Shown: piece by piece, positions 43,377 to 52,790 of the stretch
Layout of the letters: each line of letters starts with the position of its first letter
Position numbering within the stretch: the stretch's first letter is position 1
Assembly: GCA_963832365.1 (NCBI GenBank)
Contig: CAWHUL010000030.1
Location: forward strand, 62,001 to 126,000
From: CAWBRT01 sp963832365
Lineage (GTDB): Bacteria; Acidobacteriota; Terriglobia; Terriglobales; Acidobacteriaceae
Direction: 5' to 3'
Length of the DNA: 64,000 nucleotides
Notes under the pieces: generated by a model
What the model was told of the DNA's origin: nothing
Seen by the model: the letters and a program-made list of their open reading frames with translations, nothing else
Databases searched by the model: none
Made by a program: the position numbers and the translations under genes

Positions 43377-43529
43377 TTACAAACTCATTCTTCGTCCTGA
43401 AATGAGCTGGAAAACCAAAGCGATCACCGCCAACACCAGCAGGATGTGAATGAATCCTCCGAACGTGTAGCTGCTGACTACGCCCAACAGCCACAAGACC
43501 AGAAGAATCACGAACAAAGTCCAAAGCAT
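43377..43529 (-). CDS. lmo0937-family small membrane protein (50 aa)
   Basis: Reading the minus strand from ATG at 43529 gives MLWTLFVILLVLWLLGVVSS and a second hydrophobic segment ending FQLISGRRMSL, stop at 43377. The 50-residue length and the two-helix LWLLG...GGFIHILLVLAVIA pattern match lmo0937-family membrane proteins. GGAGGTG lies 6 bases upstream of the ATG, a strong ribosome site. A different frame covers this stretch but is not the gene. It lies just upstream of csbD on the same strand, so the two may be co-expressed. Confidence 0.82.
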   Translation of the reverse strand: MLWTLFVILLVLWLLGVVSSYTFGGFIHILLVLAVIALVFQLISGRRMSL

Positions 43530-43716
43530 AGTGTTCACCTCCGCCTGTTATGGGTGCTATCGTTTCAAGTTAGAGGGGGCAAGGGTGATCAGGGGTTGTG
43601 AGAAATCGAGGGTTCAAGCGCGATAGCCTAAGGGCTGAATTGTCAAGTTGCCTGGGGCAGGAGTCTGCAATTTTCAGGCCAGGGCAAATCCATGCTGACT
43701 AGCGCAATCCCCTGCT

Positions 43717-45288
43717 CTACTCGAATCCGATTTTTTCGCCGACGATCCGCGAGTGTTTCAGGAATCGTGTGTCGTTGTGAGCAGGGAAGTCCAGCCGATA
43801 ATGCGCGCCTCGGCTTTCTTCGCGCGCCAGGGCGGCGCGTGCGATCAATTGGGCGATTGCAGCCAGGTTGTGGGCCTCCCATTCGCGCCGGCAGTGCGCT
43901 TCAGGCAGTTGGCCCTGCAATTCTTTCAACGCGGCGATTGCTCCACGCAGCCGCTTCGCTTCGCGCACAATTCCGACATCACGCCACATCAAATCCTGAA
44001 GCGCGGAGATTTGGCATTCGAGAACAGGGTTGGAGAGGATCTGGCCGCCGTTGACCGCCTTCTTGCTCTTGGCGGAAGAGCCTTTCCCGTGCTTCACCAG
44101 ACTTGCTTCGCTGCCCATGTAGCCGGCGGCCCGTGCGCCGTAAACAAGGCCTTCAAGCAGGGAATTGCTCGCCAGGCGATTGGCGCCGTGGACCCCCGTG
44201 CAAGCAGCTTCGCCGGCGGCATAAAGTCCCGGAAGCGAGGTGCGGCCACACAGGTCGGTGCGAACGCCTCCCATCGCATAATGCGCCGCGGGGCGGATCG
44301 GCACCAGGTCAGTGCCCAGATCGATGTTGTATTTCAGACAGGTGCTGTGAATGCGCGGGAATCGCTTCGCCAGGCGTTCGCCATTCATGTGCGTAAGGTC
44401 AAGATAGACGACCGGCTCACGCGCCGCAGAAATCTCAAGCTCATGGGCAATGGCGCGGGCGACGATGTCGCGCGGAGCCAACTCCGCCATGTCGTGGTAC
44501 TTCGGCATGAAGCGGTCAAGATTTGCGTTGCGCAAGTAAGCGCCTTCGCCGCGCAGAGCCTCGGAAAGCAGAAAGCGTGGCGCGTTCTTCAAATAGAGAG
44601 CTGTTGGATGGAATTGAATAAATTCCATGTCGCTGATTTCGGCGCCCGCCCGGAAGGCCATCGCGACACCATCGCCCGTAGCGACTCCCGGGTTCGTGGT
44701 ATTGGCGTAGATCTGGCCCATGCCGCCAGTGGCCAGCATGACGGCTGCTGCCCTGATCTGTTCCTGCTCACCATTTTCGTTCAGCAGATTGATGCCGACC
44801 ACGCTGCCGTCTTCCATCCAGAGGCCGGTGGCAAAACCAAATTCACGAAATGAAATGTGCTTGAGAGAGGCGGCGCGGTGGTAGAGTGCGCGGCCGATTT
44901 CGCGTCCCGTGGAGTCGCCGTTGGCGTGCAGCACGCGGCTGCGGCTGTGCGCGCCCTCGCGCGTGAATGAGAGCTTGGTCCCTTGCTTATCGAAGTGAGT
45001 GCCCCACTTGATGAGTTCCTCGATGCGCATGGGGCCTTCCTCGACCAGAATGCGCGCCGCGTCGCTGTTGCACAGGCCATCGCCGGCGACCAGCGTGTCC
45101 TGCAAATGCAGGCATATCTCGTCCTCATCGCTGAGAGCCACTGCGATGCCGCCCTGGGCATACTGCGTGTTCGATTCGCTGAGATCAAGCTTCGCCAGGC
45201 AGAGCACACGCCCGTAGGCCGACAGCTCGATTGCAGCCCGCATGCCGGCGATGCCGGCGCCCACGACAATGAAATCCGTTTCCTGCAC
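43717..45288 (-). CDS. nadB: L-aspartate oxidase
   Basis: A 523-residue FAD flavoprotein. It has the dinucleotide motif VVGAGIAGMRAAIELS at the N-terminus, then SNTQYAQGGIAVAL (fumarate-reductase-like capping). The active-site region is FTREGAHSRSRVLHANGDSTG, followed by GLYAAGEAACTGVHGANRLASNSLLEGLVYG. NadB oxidises L-aspartate to iminoaspartate, the first step of de novo NAD synthesis with NadA. NadA and NadC are not adjacent. The length is normal (about 530). Confidence 0.93.
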   Translation of the reverse strand: MQETDFIVVGAGIAGMRAAIELSAYGRVLCLAKLDLSESNTQYAQGGIAVALSDEDEICLHLQDTLVAGDGLCNSDAARILVEEGPMRIEELIKWGTHFDKQGTKLSFTREGAHSRSRVLHANGDSTGREIGRALYHRAASLKHISFREFGFATGLWMEDGSVVGINLLNENGEQEQIRAAAVMLATGGMGQIYANTTNPGVATGDGVAMAFRAGAEISDMEFIQFHPTALYLKNAPRFLLSEALRGEGAYLRNANLDRFMPKYHDMAELAPRDIVARAIAHELEISAAREPVVYLDLTHMNGERLAKRFPRIHSTCLKYNIDLGTDLVPIRPAAHYAMGGVRTDLCGRTSLPGLYAAGEAACTGVHGANRLASNSLLEGLVYGARAAGYMGSEASLVKHGKGSSAKSKKAVNGGQILSNPVLECQISALQDLMWRDVGIVREAKRLRGAIAALKELQGQLPEAHCRREWEAHNLAAIAQLIARAALAREESRGAHYRLDFPAHNDTRFLKHSRIVGEKIGFE

Positions 45289-45546
45289 GAGCCCTCACCA
45301 GGTCATCGGTGCGATTTGTACGATACAGGATATTGCGGCAATCCAGCAGAATTCCTGCATGAGCCTAATGCACCGTTGCAGGCAAATATATCATTGCAGC
45401 AGCGCTGCTATCGAACAACTTCGTGCTTTTGGCGAAGCTGCGCCAGGCCGAATACGCGGATGGTATACCCTGAAAGGAGCCGGGCGTCGCGCCCCGGCAG
45501 CATATTAGCCATACACCAACGCTGAAATTGCTCTAAAATAAATTAC

Positions 45547-46644
45547 TTGGTACGCGTAAGCATCAATACGATTTCGCGCCCGTATGAAGCCCTCATCGAG
45601 CAGGCGGTGCTGCGCTCCGCCGGGACTTATATACGGGAGGTGATGCCGAAGGCAGACAAGGTGTTCACCCTTACCGTGGCTCCTGTCCGCAAGCATTTCG
45701 GCAAAATCCTGGCGCAATCTTTTCAGGCGGCGAAGCTGGAGAATGTCTTCGTCGAGATGCCTAACGGAGAGCGTTACAAAACTCTTTCGACGGTTGAAGA
45801 GCTTGGCAGCCGGCTGGTGAAACTAGGCGCGGACCGCGGTGCTACGTTGGTGGCGCTGGGCGGAGGCGTTGTGGGCGACGTGGGAGGATTCCTCGCGTCG
45901 ATCTATATGCGGGGGATAGAGTTCATTCAGGTTCCGACGACTTTCCTCGCGCAGATCGATTCTTCCGTCGGCGGCAAGACGGGCGTGAACCTGACGCTCG
46001 GGAAAAACCTGCTTGGCGCCTTCAAACAGCCTTCCCTGGTGCTGATCGATCCCGATGTCCTGTTGACGTTGCCCGATCGGGAATACAGTTCAGGGTTGTT
46101 CGAGGCGCTGAAAACCGGAATTATCCGCAACCCGCGTATTTTCGACTTCATGGTGGAAAACCGGGATCGCATTCTGCGGCGCGATCCGGGCACGATGGAG
46201 TGGCTGATCGCCGAGTGCGTGCGGGTAAAGGCGAGCGTGGTCAGCGAGGACGAGGAAGAGCATGGGCTGCGGAAGATTCTGAATTTCGGCCACACCATCG
46301 CGCACGCCCTGGAAGTGGAAACGAGCTACCGGCACTTCCTGCACGGAGAGGCCGTGGCGTGGGGGATGATCGCGGCAACCATGATTTCCGCCGGAATGCA
46401 GAAAACCGATTCAACGACCGCGCAGCGGATTATCAGCGCAATTCTGTCATATGCCCCTCTGCCCAAGGTCGACGTGAAGCCGCGCAACGTTCTTCGCTGT
46501 TTGAAGCGCGACAAGAAGGTCATCGGCGGCAAGATTCAGTGGGTGCTGCCGCTGGAGATTGGCAAGGCGGAGTTTGTGACGGATGCGCCTGAGCGCGCAA
46601 TTTTGCAATCCATCGAAGAGCTTCGCTACCTGTCGCAAGCGTGA
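45547..46644 (+). CDS. aroB: 3-dehydroquinate synthase
   Basis: A 365-residue NAD- and zinc-dependent enzyme of the shikimate pathway converting DAHP to 3-dehydroquinate. Key segments are GGGVVGDVGGFLASIYMRG (NAD site), VPTTFLAQIDSSVGGKTGVN, EHGLRKILNFGHTIAHALE (zinc ligand His) and HGEAVAWGM (zinc ligand His). The start is TTG at 45547; no ATG fits. Its stop overlaps the next gene's start as GTGA, so the two are translationally coupled. Confidence 0.93.
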   Translation: MVRVSINTISRPYEALIEQAVLRSAGTYIREVMPKADKVFTLTVAPVRKHFGKILAQSFQAAKLENVFVEMPNGERYKTLSTVEELGSRLVKLGADRGATLVALGGGVVGDVGGFLASIYMRGIEFIQVPTTFLAQIDSSVGGKTGVNLTLGKNLLGAFKQPSLVLIDPDVLLTLPDREYSSGLFEALKTGIIRNPRIFDFMVENRDRILRRDPGTMEWLIAECVRVKASVVSEDEEEHGLRKILNFGHTIAHALEVETSYRHFLHGEAVAWGMIAATMISAGMQKTDSTTAQRIISAILSYAPLPKVDVKPRNVLRCLKRDKKVIGGKIQWVLPLEIGKAEFVTDAPERAILQSIEELRYLSQA

Positions 46645-47411
46645 TCGAGCCGGAATCCCTCATGCCGGAGCAAGATAAATCTTTGGGCGCGCGCACGGCT
46701 GAGGCACAGGACGAGCAGGCTGCCGCGCATGCGGTGCGCGACATGTTCACGGCAATCGCGCCGCGCTACGATCTGCTGAATCACGTTCTTTCGCTGAACA
46801 CGGACCGCTATTGGTGGTGGCGCGCCTCTCGCAGCTTCCGGCATATTCTGCGGTGTCCGGGCGCGGACGTGCTGGACCTGTGCTGCGGCACCGGAGACAT
46901 GAGCCTGGCGCTTTATCGGAGCGCCTCCCCGGAAGTGAAAATCGTAGGCGCGGATTTTTCCCCGGCGATGCTGGAGCGCGCGCGACGCAAGGCCGAGGGC
47001 CTGCCCGTGGAGTGGGTCGAGGCCGACGCGCTGGATATGCCGTTTCCCGCCGGCAGTTTCGCGCTGGTCGTCTCCGCTTTCGGCTTTCGCAACCTCGCCA
47101 ACTACGATCGCGGACTCGACGAGATTTGCCGCGTCCTGAAAAGCGGCGGCGAAATCGGAATCCTCGATTTCGGCGAACCGCGAGGCCTGATCGGAAAACT
47201 CTACCGCCTTTATTTTCGTTATGTCTTGCCTCGACTCGGCACGATGATCTCGGGTGTAAGCGGCCCTTACGCTTATTTGCCGGCATCCGTCGCGCGCTTT
47301 CCCGATCCCGAGGAGATGCTGGCGCGAATGCGGCGGGCAGGGTTTGAGCGGGCGCAATACACTCCCTACACCTTCGGCGTCGCCGGACTCTATCGGGCGG
47401 TGAAGCGCTGA
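46641..47411 (+). CDS. ubiE: Demethylmenaquinone methyltransferase (UbiE/MenG)
   Basis: A 256-residue SAM methyltransferase. MFTAIAPRYDLLNHVLSLN and DRYWWWRAS form the family N-terminus. VLDLCCGTGDMSLALYRSA is the SAM site, and YAYLPASVARFPDPEEMLARM and FGVAGLYRAVKR are the C-terminal UbiE blocks. It methylates the demethylmenaquinone (or ubiquinone precursor) ring. The GTG start overlaps aroB's stop by four bases. An ATG at 46662 (MPEQDKSLG) is an alternative start. Confidence 0.92.
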   Translation: MIEPESLMPEQDKSLGARTAEAQDEQAAAHAVRDMFTAIAPRYDLLNHVLSLNTDRYWWWRASRSFRHILRCPGADVLDLCCGTGDMSLALYRSASPEVKIVGADFSPAMLERARRKAEGLPVEWVEADALDMPFPAGSFALVVSAFGFRNLANYDRGLDEICRVLKSGGEIGILDFGEPRGLIGKLYRLYFRYVLPRLGTMISGVSGPYAYLPASVARFPDPEEMLARMRRAGFERAQYTPYTFGVAGLYRAVKR

Positions 47412-47484
47412 ACTGCGGGCTGCGCGGCAGCCGGGATTTGGCAGCTTCGCCTCGTCCGCCATGTCAGAGTAAGCTCACGGCATT

Positions 47485-48921
47485 TTGCTGAATCAAATGG
47501 CAGAGCAGACACTCAACGCGGAAGCGATGCGCGCGGAAAAGCGCGGGGTTGCGCGCAATTCTGTTTTCGCCGCTCTGCTGATTACGGCCTTTAAGTTTGT
47601 CGTGGGCTTCTCTACCGGAAGCCTCGGCATTCTCTCCGAAGCGCTGCACTCCGGCCTCGACCTGGTGGCTGCTATCGTTACGTTGGTGTCGGTGCGGGTA
47701 AGCGACAAGCCCGCCGATGCCGACCACCAGTACGGCCACGGCAAGGTCGAGAGCTTTTCCGCCTTTATCGAGACAGGCCTGCTGCTCATCACGTGCGTCT
47801 GGATCGTCTATGAGGCTTTCAAGCGCCTGTTTCTGCACTCGGTTGAGATTGAGCCGAGCATCGCGGCCGTGCTGGTTATGCTTTTCTCCATCGGCGTCGA
47901 TTTCTGGCGCTCGCGCGCCTTGAAGATCGTCGCTGACAAATACGACAGTCAGGCGTTGAGAGCCGACGCACTTCATTTCAGGACCGACATCTGGTCGAGC
48001 GCCGTCGTAATCCTCGGGCTTTTTCTCGTCTGGCTCGCCCGCATGTACAACCAGAATTGGCTCTTCAAGGCCGATCCTATCGCGGCGCTGTTCGTGGCGG
48101 TGATCGTCGTCCATGTGAGCTGGCGGCTGGCGAGGCAGACGATCGATGCATTGCTGGATGGCGCCCCGCACGGCATTCGCACACGGATCATTGATTCTGT
48201 CGATCGCTTGCCCGGAGTTCTGGAGGTTGACCGCGTGCGAATCAGGAGCGCGGGGAGCCGTTACTTTGTCGACCTTGCTATCGGACTCGGCAGAAACGTG
48301 ACTTTCCAGGCATCGGAACAGGTCGCGCACAGGGTCACCGAAGCGGTTCGCCAGATGCTGCCGGGGGCCGATGTTGTGGTGAACACTGTCTCGCGGGCCG
48401 GGCACTGGGAAAATATCTTCGATCGAATCCGCGCAGCCGCTTTGCGCAACAATCTGACGGTGCACGACATCAGCGTGCAGGACCTTGACGGAAAGCAGCA
48501 CGTCGAACTTCATGTCGAACTCGATGAGAGGCTCACGCTGGTGGCGGCCCATGATCGCGTGACCGTGCTGGAAAGCGATATACGGGCGTCGGTGCCGGAA
48601 AGTTCATCGATTTTGACGCATATCGAAAGCGAGCCGGCGACGATTGAGACCAGCAACGAAATTGTGCGCGACGTGCGCCTCGAGGCGAAACTGAAAGCCA
48701 TTGGAGGTCAGTTTCCGGAGGTGGTCGACGTGCATGAGATTCTGCTGAAGCGGGTGCGCGATCACTTGTTTCTTTCCTGTCACGTTACCATGCACGATAA
48801 ACTGCCGCTCTCTCGCGTCCATGACGTGCAGACGGCACTTGAGATCCGGTTCAAGACCGCGGCGCCGCAGTTGTTCAGAGTGCTGATTCATCCCGAGCCG
48901 CAGACCGATAACCGCCGTTAG
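47485..48921 (+). CDS. Cation diffusion facilitator family transporter
   Basis: A 478-residue CDF exporter. Membrane helices occupy residues about 25-215. The metal-site pairs are HSGLD (about 55, helix 2) and HFRTD (about 160, helix 5), with ADHQYGHGKVESFSAF between. The C-terminal region (about 220-478) is unusually long, containing two cytoplasmic ferredoxin-like domains instead of one (DVRLEAKLKAIGGQFPEVVD begins the second). CDF proteins export Zn, Co, Fe or Mn by proton antiport, with metal unknown here. The start is TTG 47485 or ATG 47497. Confidence 0.9.
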   Translation: MLNQMAEQTLNAEAMRAEKRGVARNSVFAALLITAFKFVVGFSTGSLGILSEALHSGLDLVAAIVTLVSVRVSDKPADADHQYGHGKVESFSAFIETGLLLITCVWIVYEAFKRLFLHSVEIEPSIAAVLVMLFSIGVDFWRSRALKIVADKYDSQALRADALHFRTDIWSSAVVILGLFLVWLARMYNQNWLFKADPIAALFVAVIVVHVSWRLARQTIDALLDGAPHGIRTRIIDSVDRLPGVLEVDRVRIRSAGSRYFVDLAIGLGRNVTFQASEQVAHRVTEAVRQMLPGADVVVNTVSRAGHWENIFDRIRAAALRNNLTVHDISVQDLDGKQHVELHVELDERLTLVAAHDRVTVLESDIRASVPESSSILTHIESEPATIETSNEIVRDVRLEAKLKAIGGQFPEVVDVHEILLKRVRDHLFLSCHVTMHDKLPLSRVHDVQTALEIRFKTAAPQLFRVLIHPEPQTDNRR

Positions 48922-48948
48922 CCCCGTGGAATTGTTCTAGGAGATTCA

Positions 48949-50137
48949 TTGTCAAAGCAGGAAGACCAAGGCAACTGCAAAGTGAAAGTGATGGAGGAAG
49001 GTGTTGGGCGGGCCGCTGCCGGCACTGAACCGCGAATTCTTGCCAATCGAGTGAAGGGCTACCTGTGCGTCGCCACGGCCGCTCTGTTCTGGGGAATCTC
49101 GGCATCGATGGGCAGAGCGGTATTCACCGGGCGGCTGAAGGTTGCGGGCCGCACGGTAGGCTACATACCGCCGATCATGCTGGCGCAGGCCCGCGTTACT
49201 TTCTCGTTTCTGATCCTGATGGCAGCGCTGCTGTGGATTCGAGGGCGGCGAGGCGTCGCCATGCAGCCGAGAGAGATCACTGCAGTGCGTGGCACTGGGG
49301 ATTTTTGGGATCGCAGAATCGAATTTCTTTTATTACTTTGCCATCTCAAAGTCGACGGTGGCAACGGCCATCATCGTTCAGTACATGGGGGCGCCGGTAT
49401 TTGTGCTGCTATACATGCTGGCCCGCGGTCGGCAGAGAGCGACGGTTTCACGCATTATGGGTGTGGTGCTGGCGGTAATAGGAAGCGAACTGGCAATCGG
49501 CGTGGTGGCCGGCAGGATTGGTTTTCCTTGGCTCGGACTGGAAATGCAGCGTTTGAAATTTCAAATTCTGGGAGTGGCATCGGCGCTGCTGGCCGCCGTT
49601 GGCTTTGCTTTCTGGAATATCTACGCCGGAAGTCTCGTCGAGACTGGCGATCGCTGGCGGGTTATGGTGTGGGCGATGTTCGGCGCGGCCATGGGATGGA
49701 TCGTAATCAATCCGCCGACCCGGATTATCGCAGCCCACTACGAACCGCAGCAGTGGCTGTTCCTGTTGATCTTCGCTGTGTCCTCTTGCCTGATTCCGTT
49801 TTCGCTGTATTTGTGGGGCTTGGTGCACCTCGACCCGACGCGGGCGATTGTGACCAGTTGCCTGGAGCCTGTTTTCGCCGTAATCATTGCCGCCGTTGCG
49901 CTGGGCGAAACCTTAAATCCAATTCAGATTTTTGGCATGGTCGTGGTGCTGACGGCAACCATCCTTGTGCAGATTCCGGAGCGGGGGACGCGGCCAATAG
50001 TTCCGCCTGCGGCTCCGGGTGCGCGTCACCACAAGCGGGAACAGATTGTCATTCCTGGAGTAATCTACTTTGCCTTCAGGCTCCGGATGTACTTCACCAT
50101 CGCGTCCAGACCTTTATCGCCGAGCGCGGGACCGTAA
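48949..50137 (+). pseudogene. EamA/DMT-family transporter, one frameshift
   Basis: The N-terminal part from TTG 48949 (AGGAG 5-6 bases upstream) has the first EamA helices VATAALFWGISASMGRAVFT and MLAQARVTFSFLILMAALLW, and goes off frame near 49287. The rest continues in the +1 frame, LGIFGIAESNFFYYFAISKS, with the remaining helices and a second EamA repeat (LDPTRAIVTSCLEPVFAVII), open to 50137. It would export small metabolites. The 3' end overlaps the convergent cytochrome gene by 73 bases, so its true stop is uncertain. Confidence 0.75.
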
Positions 50138-50400
50138 GCCGGCATCTTGCCTTTGCCTTTGGCGATGGCGTTGCGGATCTGAGCATCGCTCTGGCCTTGA
50201 ACCCCCTGAGCGGTGAGATCGGCGGCCTGCAACGTCTTGCCCGCGGGCGTTTGCGAGCGGCCGTCGGCTCCATGGCACAAGACACAATTCTTAGCGAAGA
50301 CCGTCCCCGCATCGGCTAAGTTCTGCGCACCGGAAATAACCGAGCCGGCAAGCAGGACAGCGGCGAACAACGCTATTTTCTTTCTCATCGATTGCGGCAC
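50065..50400 (-). CDS. Class I cytochrome c (c6-like)
   Basis: A 111-residue exported monohaem cytochrome. A signal peptide (about 1-24) is followed by the haem motif CVLCH in FAKNCVLCHGADG, and the sixth ligand Met is in GKMPAYGP. It ends VKYIRSLKAK. It acts as a periplasmic electron carrier. It is divergent from the next cytochrome gene (50561-50866). Confidence 0.9.
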   Translation of the reverse strand: MPQSMRKKIALFAAVLLAGSVISGAQNLADAGTVFAKNCVLCHGADGRSQTPAGKTLQAADLTAQGVQGQSDAQIRNAIAKGKGKMPAYGPALGDKGLDAMVKYIRSLKAK

Positions 50401-50479
50401 CTCGAGCGGGACACTAGTTCAGAGAAGCGGGTCAGCCAGTTTCTGAATTTGCAAAAAGCATAACTTTAATAGTAGGCTT

Positions 50480-50493
50480 CTACAAATTTGTAG
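50480..50493. promoter_or_regulatory. Palindromic site between divergent cytochromes
   Basis: CTACAAATTTGTAG is a perfect 14-base palindrome in the 160-base gap between the two divergent cytochrome c genes. It could be a dimeric repressor site acting on both. The binding factor is unknown. Confidence 0.5.
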
Positions 50494-50560
50494 GGGTTGC
50501 AAAGCTCGGTAGCCTTGCGATGCAAATCACAAACACTAAACAATGAGGAGAGTACGTAAG

Positions 50561-50866
50561 ATGAAAAAGGTGCTGTTCTCAATTTTGGCTTTGGCGGTGG
50601 TCGTACCGTCTGCCGCCTTCGGGGCCGACTTGGCCGCCGATGCCACCTATAAGGCCAAATGCGCCGTGTGCCATGGCGCTAATGCTGAAGGAAAAGCTGC
50701 AATGAAAGTCGCGCCTCTCAAGGCTGCGGCTGGCAAGAGCAGCGCGGAGCTGACGTCAACCATCGAGAATGGGACGACTACGACTCCGAAAATGCCAGGG
50801 TTCAAGGGTAAGTTGACTGATGCCGAGGTCAAGACACTGGTAACGGAAATTAAGGCTCTGAAATAG
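50561..50866 (+). CDS. Class I cytochrome c
   Basis: A 101-residue exported monohaem cytochrome: signal peptide MKKVLFSILALAVVVPSAAF, haem motif in YKAKCAVCHGANAEG, and a distal Met in PKMPGFKGKLTD. It functions as a small periplasmic electron carrier. I chose ATG 50561 because the ATG at 50543 would put the ribosome site GAGGAG inside the coding region. The gene is divergent from the cytochrome at 50065-50400 and shares its upstream region. Confidence 0.9.
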   Translation: MKKVLFSILALAVVVPSAAFGADLAADATYKAKCAVCHGANAEGKAAMKVAPLKAAAGKSSAELTSTIENGTTTTPKMPGFKGKLTDAEVKTLVTEIKALK

Positions 50867-50944
50867 AGAGCGAGAAGATTCGGGGCGGCCGTGCTGAGAT
50901 GACAAACGACAGCCCTCAATCTTCGTACCCCCACGTTAAGAGTT

Positions 50945-50982
50945 ACCCCACGCTAGCGAAAGACGGGCGAACGTGGGGCACC
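50945..50982. repeat. Dispersed palindrome, GGGGCACC family
   Basis: ACCCCACG and CGTGGGG frame a core with GCGAAAGACGGGCG. A partial copy of the motif (TGGGGCACCCGCC) follows at 51001. Confidence 0.65.
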
Positions 50983-51022
50983 TTCACGCCTCGCTGCAAA
51001 TGGGGCACCCGCCCTACGCCGA

Positions 51023-51973
51023 TTATGATGGACTAAAAACCCTGAGCAGCTCAAAGTAGCGGCGCGCGCAGTGTACGTCCCGGCTGATCTGGTCGCGCAG
51101 GGCATCCACCGAAGGAAATTTGATTTCATCCCGAAGGCGCTTGAGAAACGTGAGTTCGACGTTGGTCTCGACGGTCAGCTCGATCGGATGGAAATTCAAA
51201 ATGTGAGTTTCTATGGCGAATGAATCGACGCCGAAGGTCGGACGGTTTCCGATGTTGGTCACGGCGTTGAAGCATTCGCCGGAGAGCGCGATTTGCGTGA
51301 TGTAAACCCCGTGCTTGGGAACCAGTTCATCGTAGCGACTCAGATTGACCGTCGGCACCGTATATTTGTGCCCGTAACCGCGTCCGCGGCCGGGGTTGGA
51401 GTAGATGCGGAACGGGCGATCCAGCAGATGCCGCGCAGGCCCAAGGTTGCCGGCCGCAATCAGGTCCCGCACCTGGGTGGAGGACGCAAGATAGCTCCGC
51501 CATTGCAGCGCATCATAGGCATGCACCGTGAAGCCGAGACGCGTGCCGTATTCGCGCAACCGGTCAAGGTCGCCTTCGGCGCGGTGTCCGAAGCGGAAGT
51601 TGAATCCCTCGTGGACCTCCACGGCGTGCAGCGCGGTGGAGATAATCTGCTCGGCGAACTCGAACGGAGGCATCGTCGAAAGGTCGCGCGTGAACGGCAG
51701 AATCACCACCGCATCGAGGCCGGTTTCCTCCAGAAGCCGCAATTTGTAAGGCATGGGGGTAATCAGCGGAGGCGCTTCGCGGGGACGAAGGATGCGGATC
51801 GGATGAGGATCGAAGGTGAGCACCACCGAGCGGGCCTGTAGCTGCTTCGCCCGCTCGACCATTTGCTTCAGGATCTGCCGATGACCCAGGTGAAGCCCGT
51901 CATAGTTGCCGACCGTGAGCACGGTCCGCCCAAAATCGCGGGGAATCTGATCGAGTTTGCGAAAGATCTTCAT
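51023..51973 (-). CDS. ribF: Bifunctional riboflavin kinase / FAD synthetase
   Basis: A 316-residue RibF. The N-terminal adenylyltransferase domain shows TVGNYDGLHLGHRQILKQMV and VVLTFDPHPIRILRP. A C-terminal riboflavin kinase domain (about 185-310) contains GRGRGYGHKYTVPTVNL and GVYITQIALSGECFNAVTNI. It makes FMN and FAD from riboflavin in the cytoplasm. The length is normal for the family. Confidence 0.92.
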   Translation of the reverse strand: MKIFRKLDQIPRDFGRTVLTVGNYDGLHLGHRQILKQMVERAKQLQARSVVLTFDPHPIRILRPREAPPLITPMPYKLRLLEETGLDAVVILPFTRDLSTMPPFEFAEQIISTALHAVEVHEGFNFRFGHRAEGDLDRLREYGTRLGFTVHAYDALQWRSYLASSTQVRDLIAAGNLGPARHLLDRPFRIYSNPGRGRGYGHKYTVPTVNLSRYDELVPKHGVYITQIALSGECFNAVTNIGNRPTFGVDSFAIETHILNFHPIELTVETNVELTFLKRLRDEIKFPSVDALRDQISRDVHCARRYFELLRVFSPS

Positions 51974-52010
51974 GCGATCGTAATTTCAGCTTTCTCAGCC
52001 TTGTGCGCCC

Positions 52011-52790
52011 TCACAGTTGAAACTCCAGCCGCAGTCCGTCATAGGAGAGCCGCACGTTGGACGGAAGCTGCTCATTGGTTTCCTGGTGAGCGAGATCGTG
52101 CGCAATGTGCGTAAAAAAAGCGCTCTGTGGCCGCAGCCGCTCCACCAGGCTGAGCGACTGCGCAACCGAGGAGTGAGTGGGATGCGGCTTGTGGCGCAGG
52201 GCGTCGAGAAAAAGAATTTCGAGCCCGCCCAGCAGGGGAAACGAGCTTTCGGGAACTTCGCTGAAGTCGGTCAGGTAGGCGGCTGAACCGAAGCGATATC
52301 CGAAGATCGGAGTCTCGCCGTGAATCACCGTTACCGGACAAAACACCGCGTCGAAGATCTGCACCGGGCCGGTGAACTCGTGCAACTCGACTTGCGCCAG
52401 TCCGCCGAACTTATAGTCCTGGTCGAAGACGTATCGGAAGACTGAGCGCAGCACGCGCGCGGTGTCCGGGCTGGCGTAAAGCGGAACCTTGAGACCGCCG
52501 GTGATTCGTGGAAACGTCAGCGGTCGAAGGTCGTCCAGCCCGAGAATGTGATCTGCGTGTCCGTGGGTGTAGAGCACGGCATCGACGCGGTCTATCTTCT
52601 CGCGCAGGGCCTGTTGCCGGAAGTCAGGCGTAGTGTCGATCACTACCCGGTGGCCGCTCCACTCCACCATGACCGAGGGCCGCGTGCGGTGGTCATGGGG
52701 GTCGGTCGAGTGGCAGACATCGCAGGGACACCCGATGGTCGGCACGCCCATTGAGGTGCCACTTCCGAGGACTGTCAACACAGCCTGCAT
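52011..52790 (-). CDS. MBL-fold metallo-hydrolase (PhnP-like)
   Basis: A 259-residue metallo-beta-lactamase-fold enzyme. It has GSGTSMGVPTIGCPCDVCHS (PhnP-like N-terminus with a cysteine cluster), the metal motif YTHGHADHILGLDDLRPL (HxHxDH) and downstream His ligands (VIHGETP, FTHIAHDL). PhnP cleaves cyclic ribose phosphodiesters, but general phosphodiesterases share the fold, so the substrate is uncertain. The ATG overlaps the preceding DUF1844 stop (TAATG), so the two are coupled. Confidence 0.85.
   Translation of the reverse strand: MQAVLTVLGSGTSMGVPTIGCPCDVCHSTDPHDHRTRPSVMVEWSGHRVVIDTTPDFRQQALREKIDRVDAVLYTHGHADHILGLDDLRPLTFPRITGGLKVPLYASPDTARVLRSVFRYVFDQDYKFGGLAQVELHEFTGPVQIFDAVFCPVTVIHGETPIFGYRFGSAAYLTDFSEVPESSFPLLGGLEILFLDALRHKPHPTHSSVAQSLSLVERLRPQSAFFTHIAHDLAHQETNEQLPSNVRLSYDGLRLEFQL

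Noticed and set aside
43330..43524. 64-residue minus-strand frame
   Set aside because: Different frame over the 50-residue lmo0937-type gene, which has the ribosome site and the family pattern.
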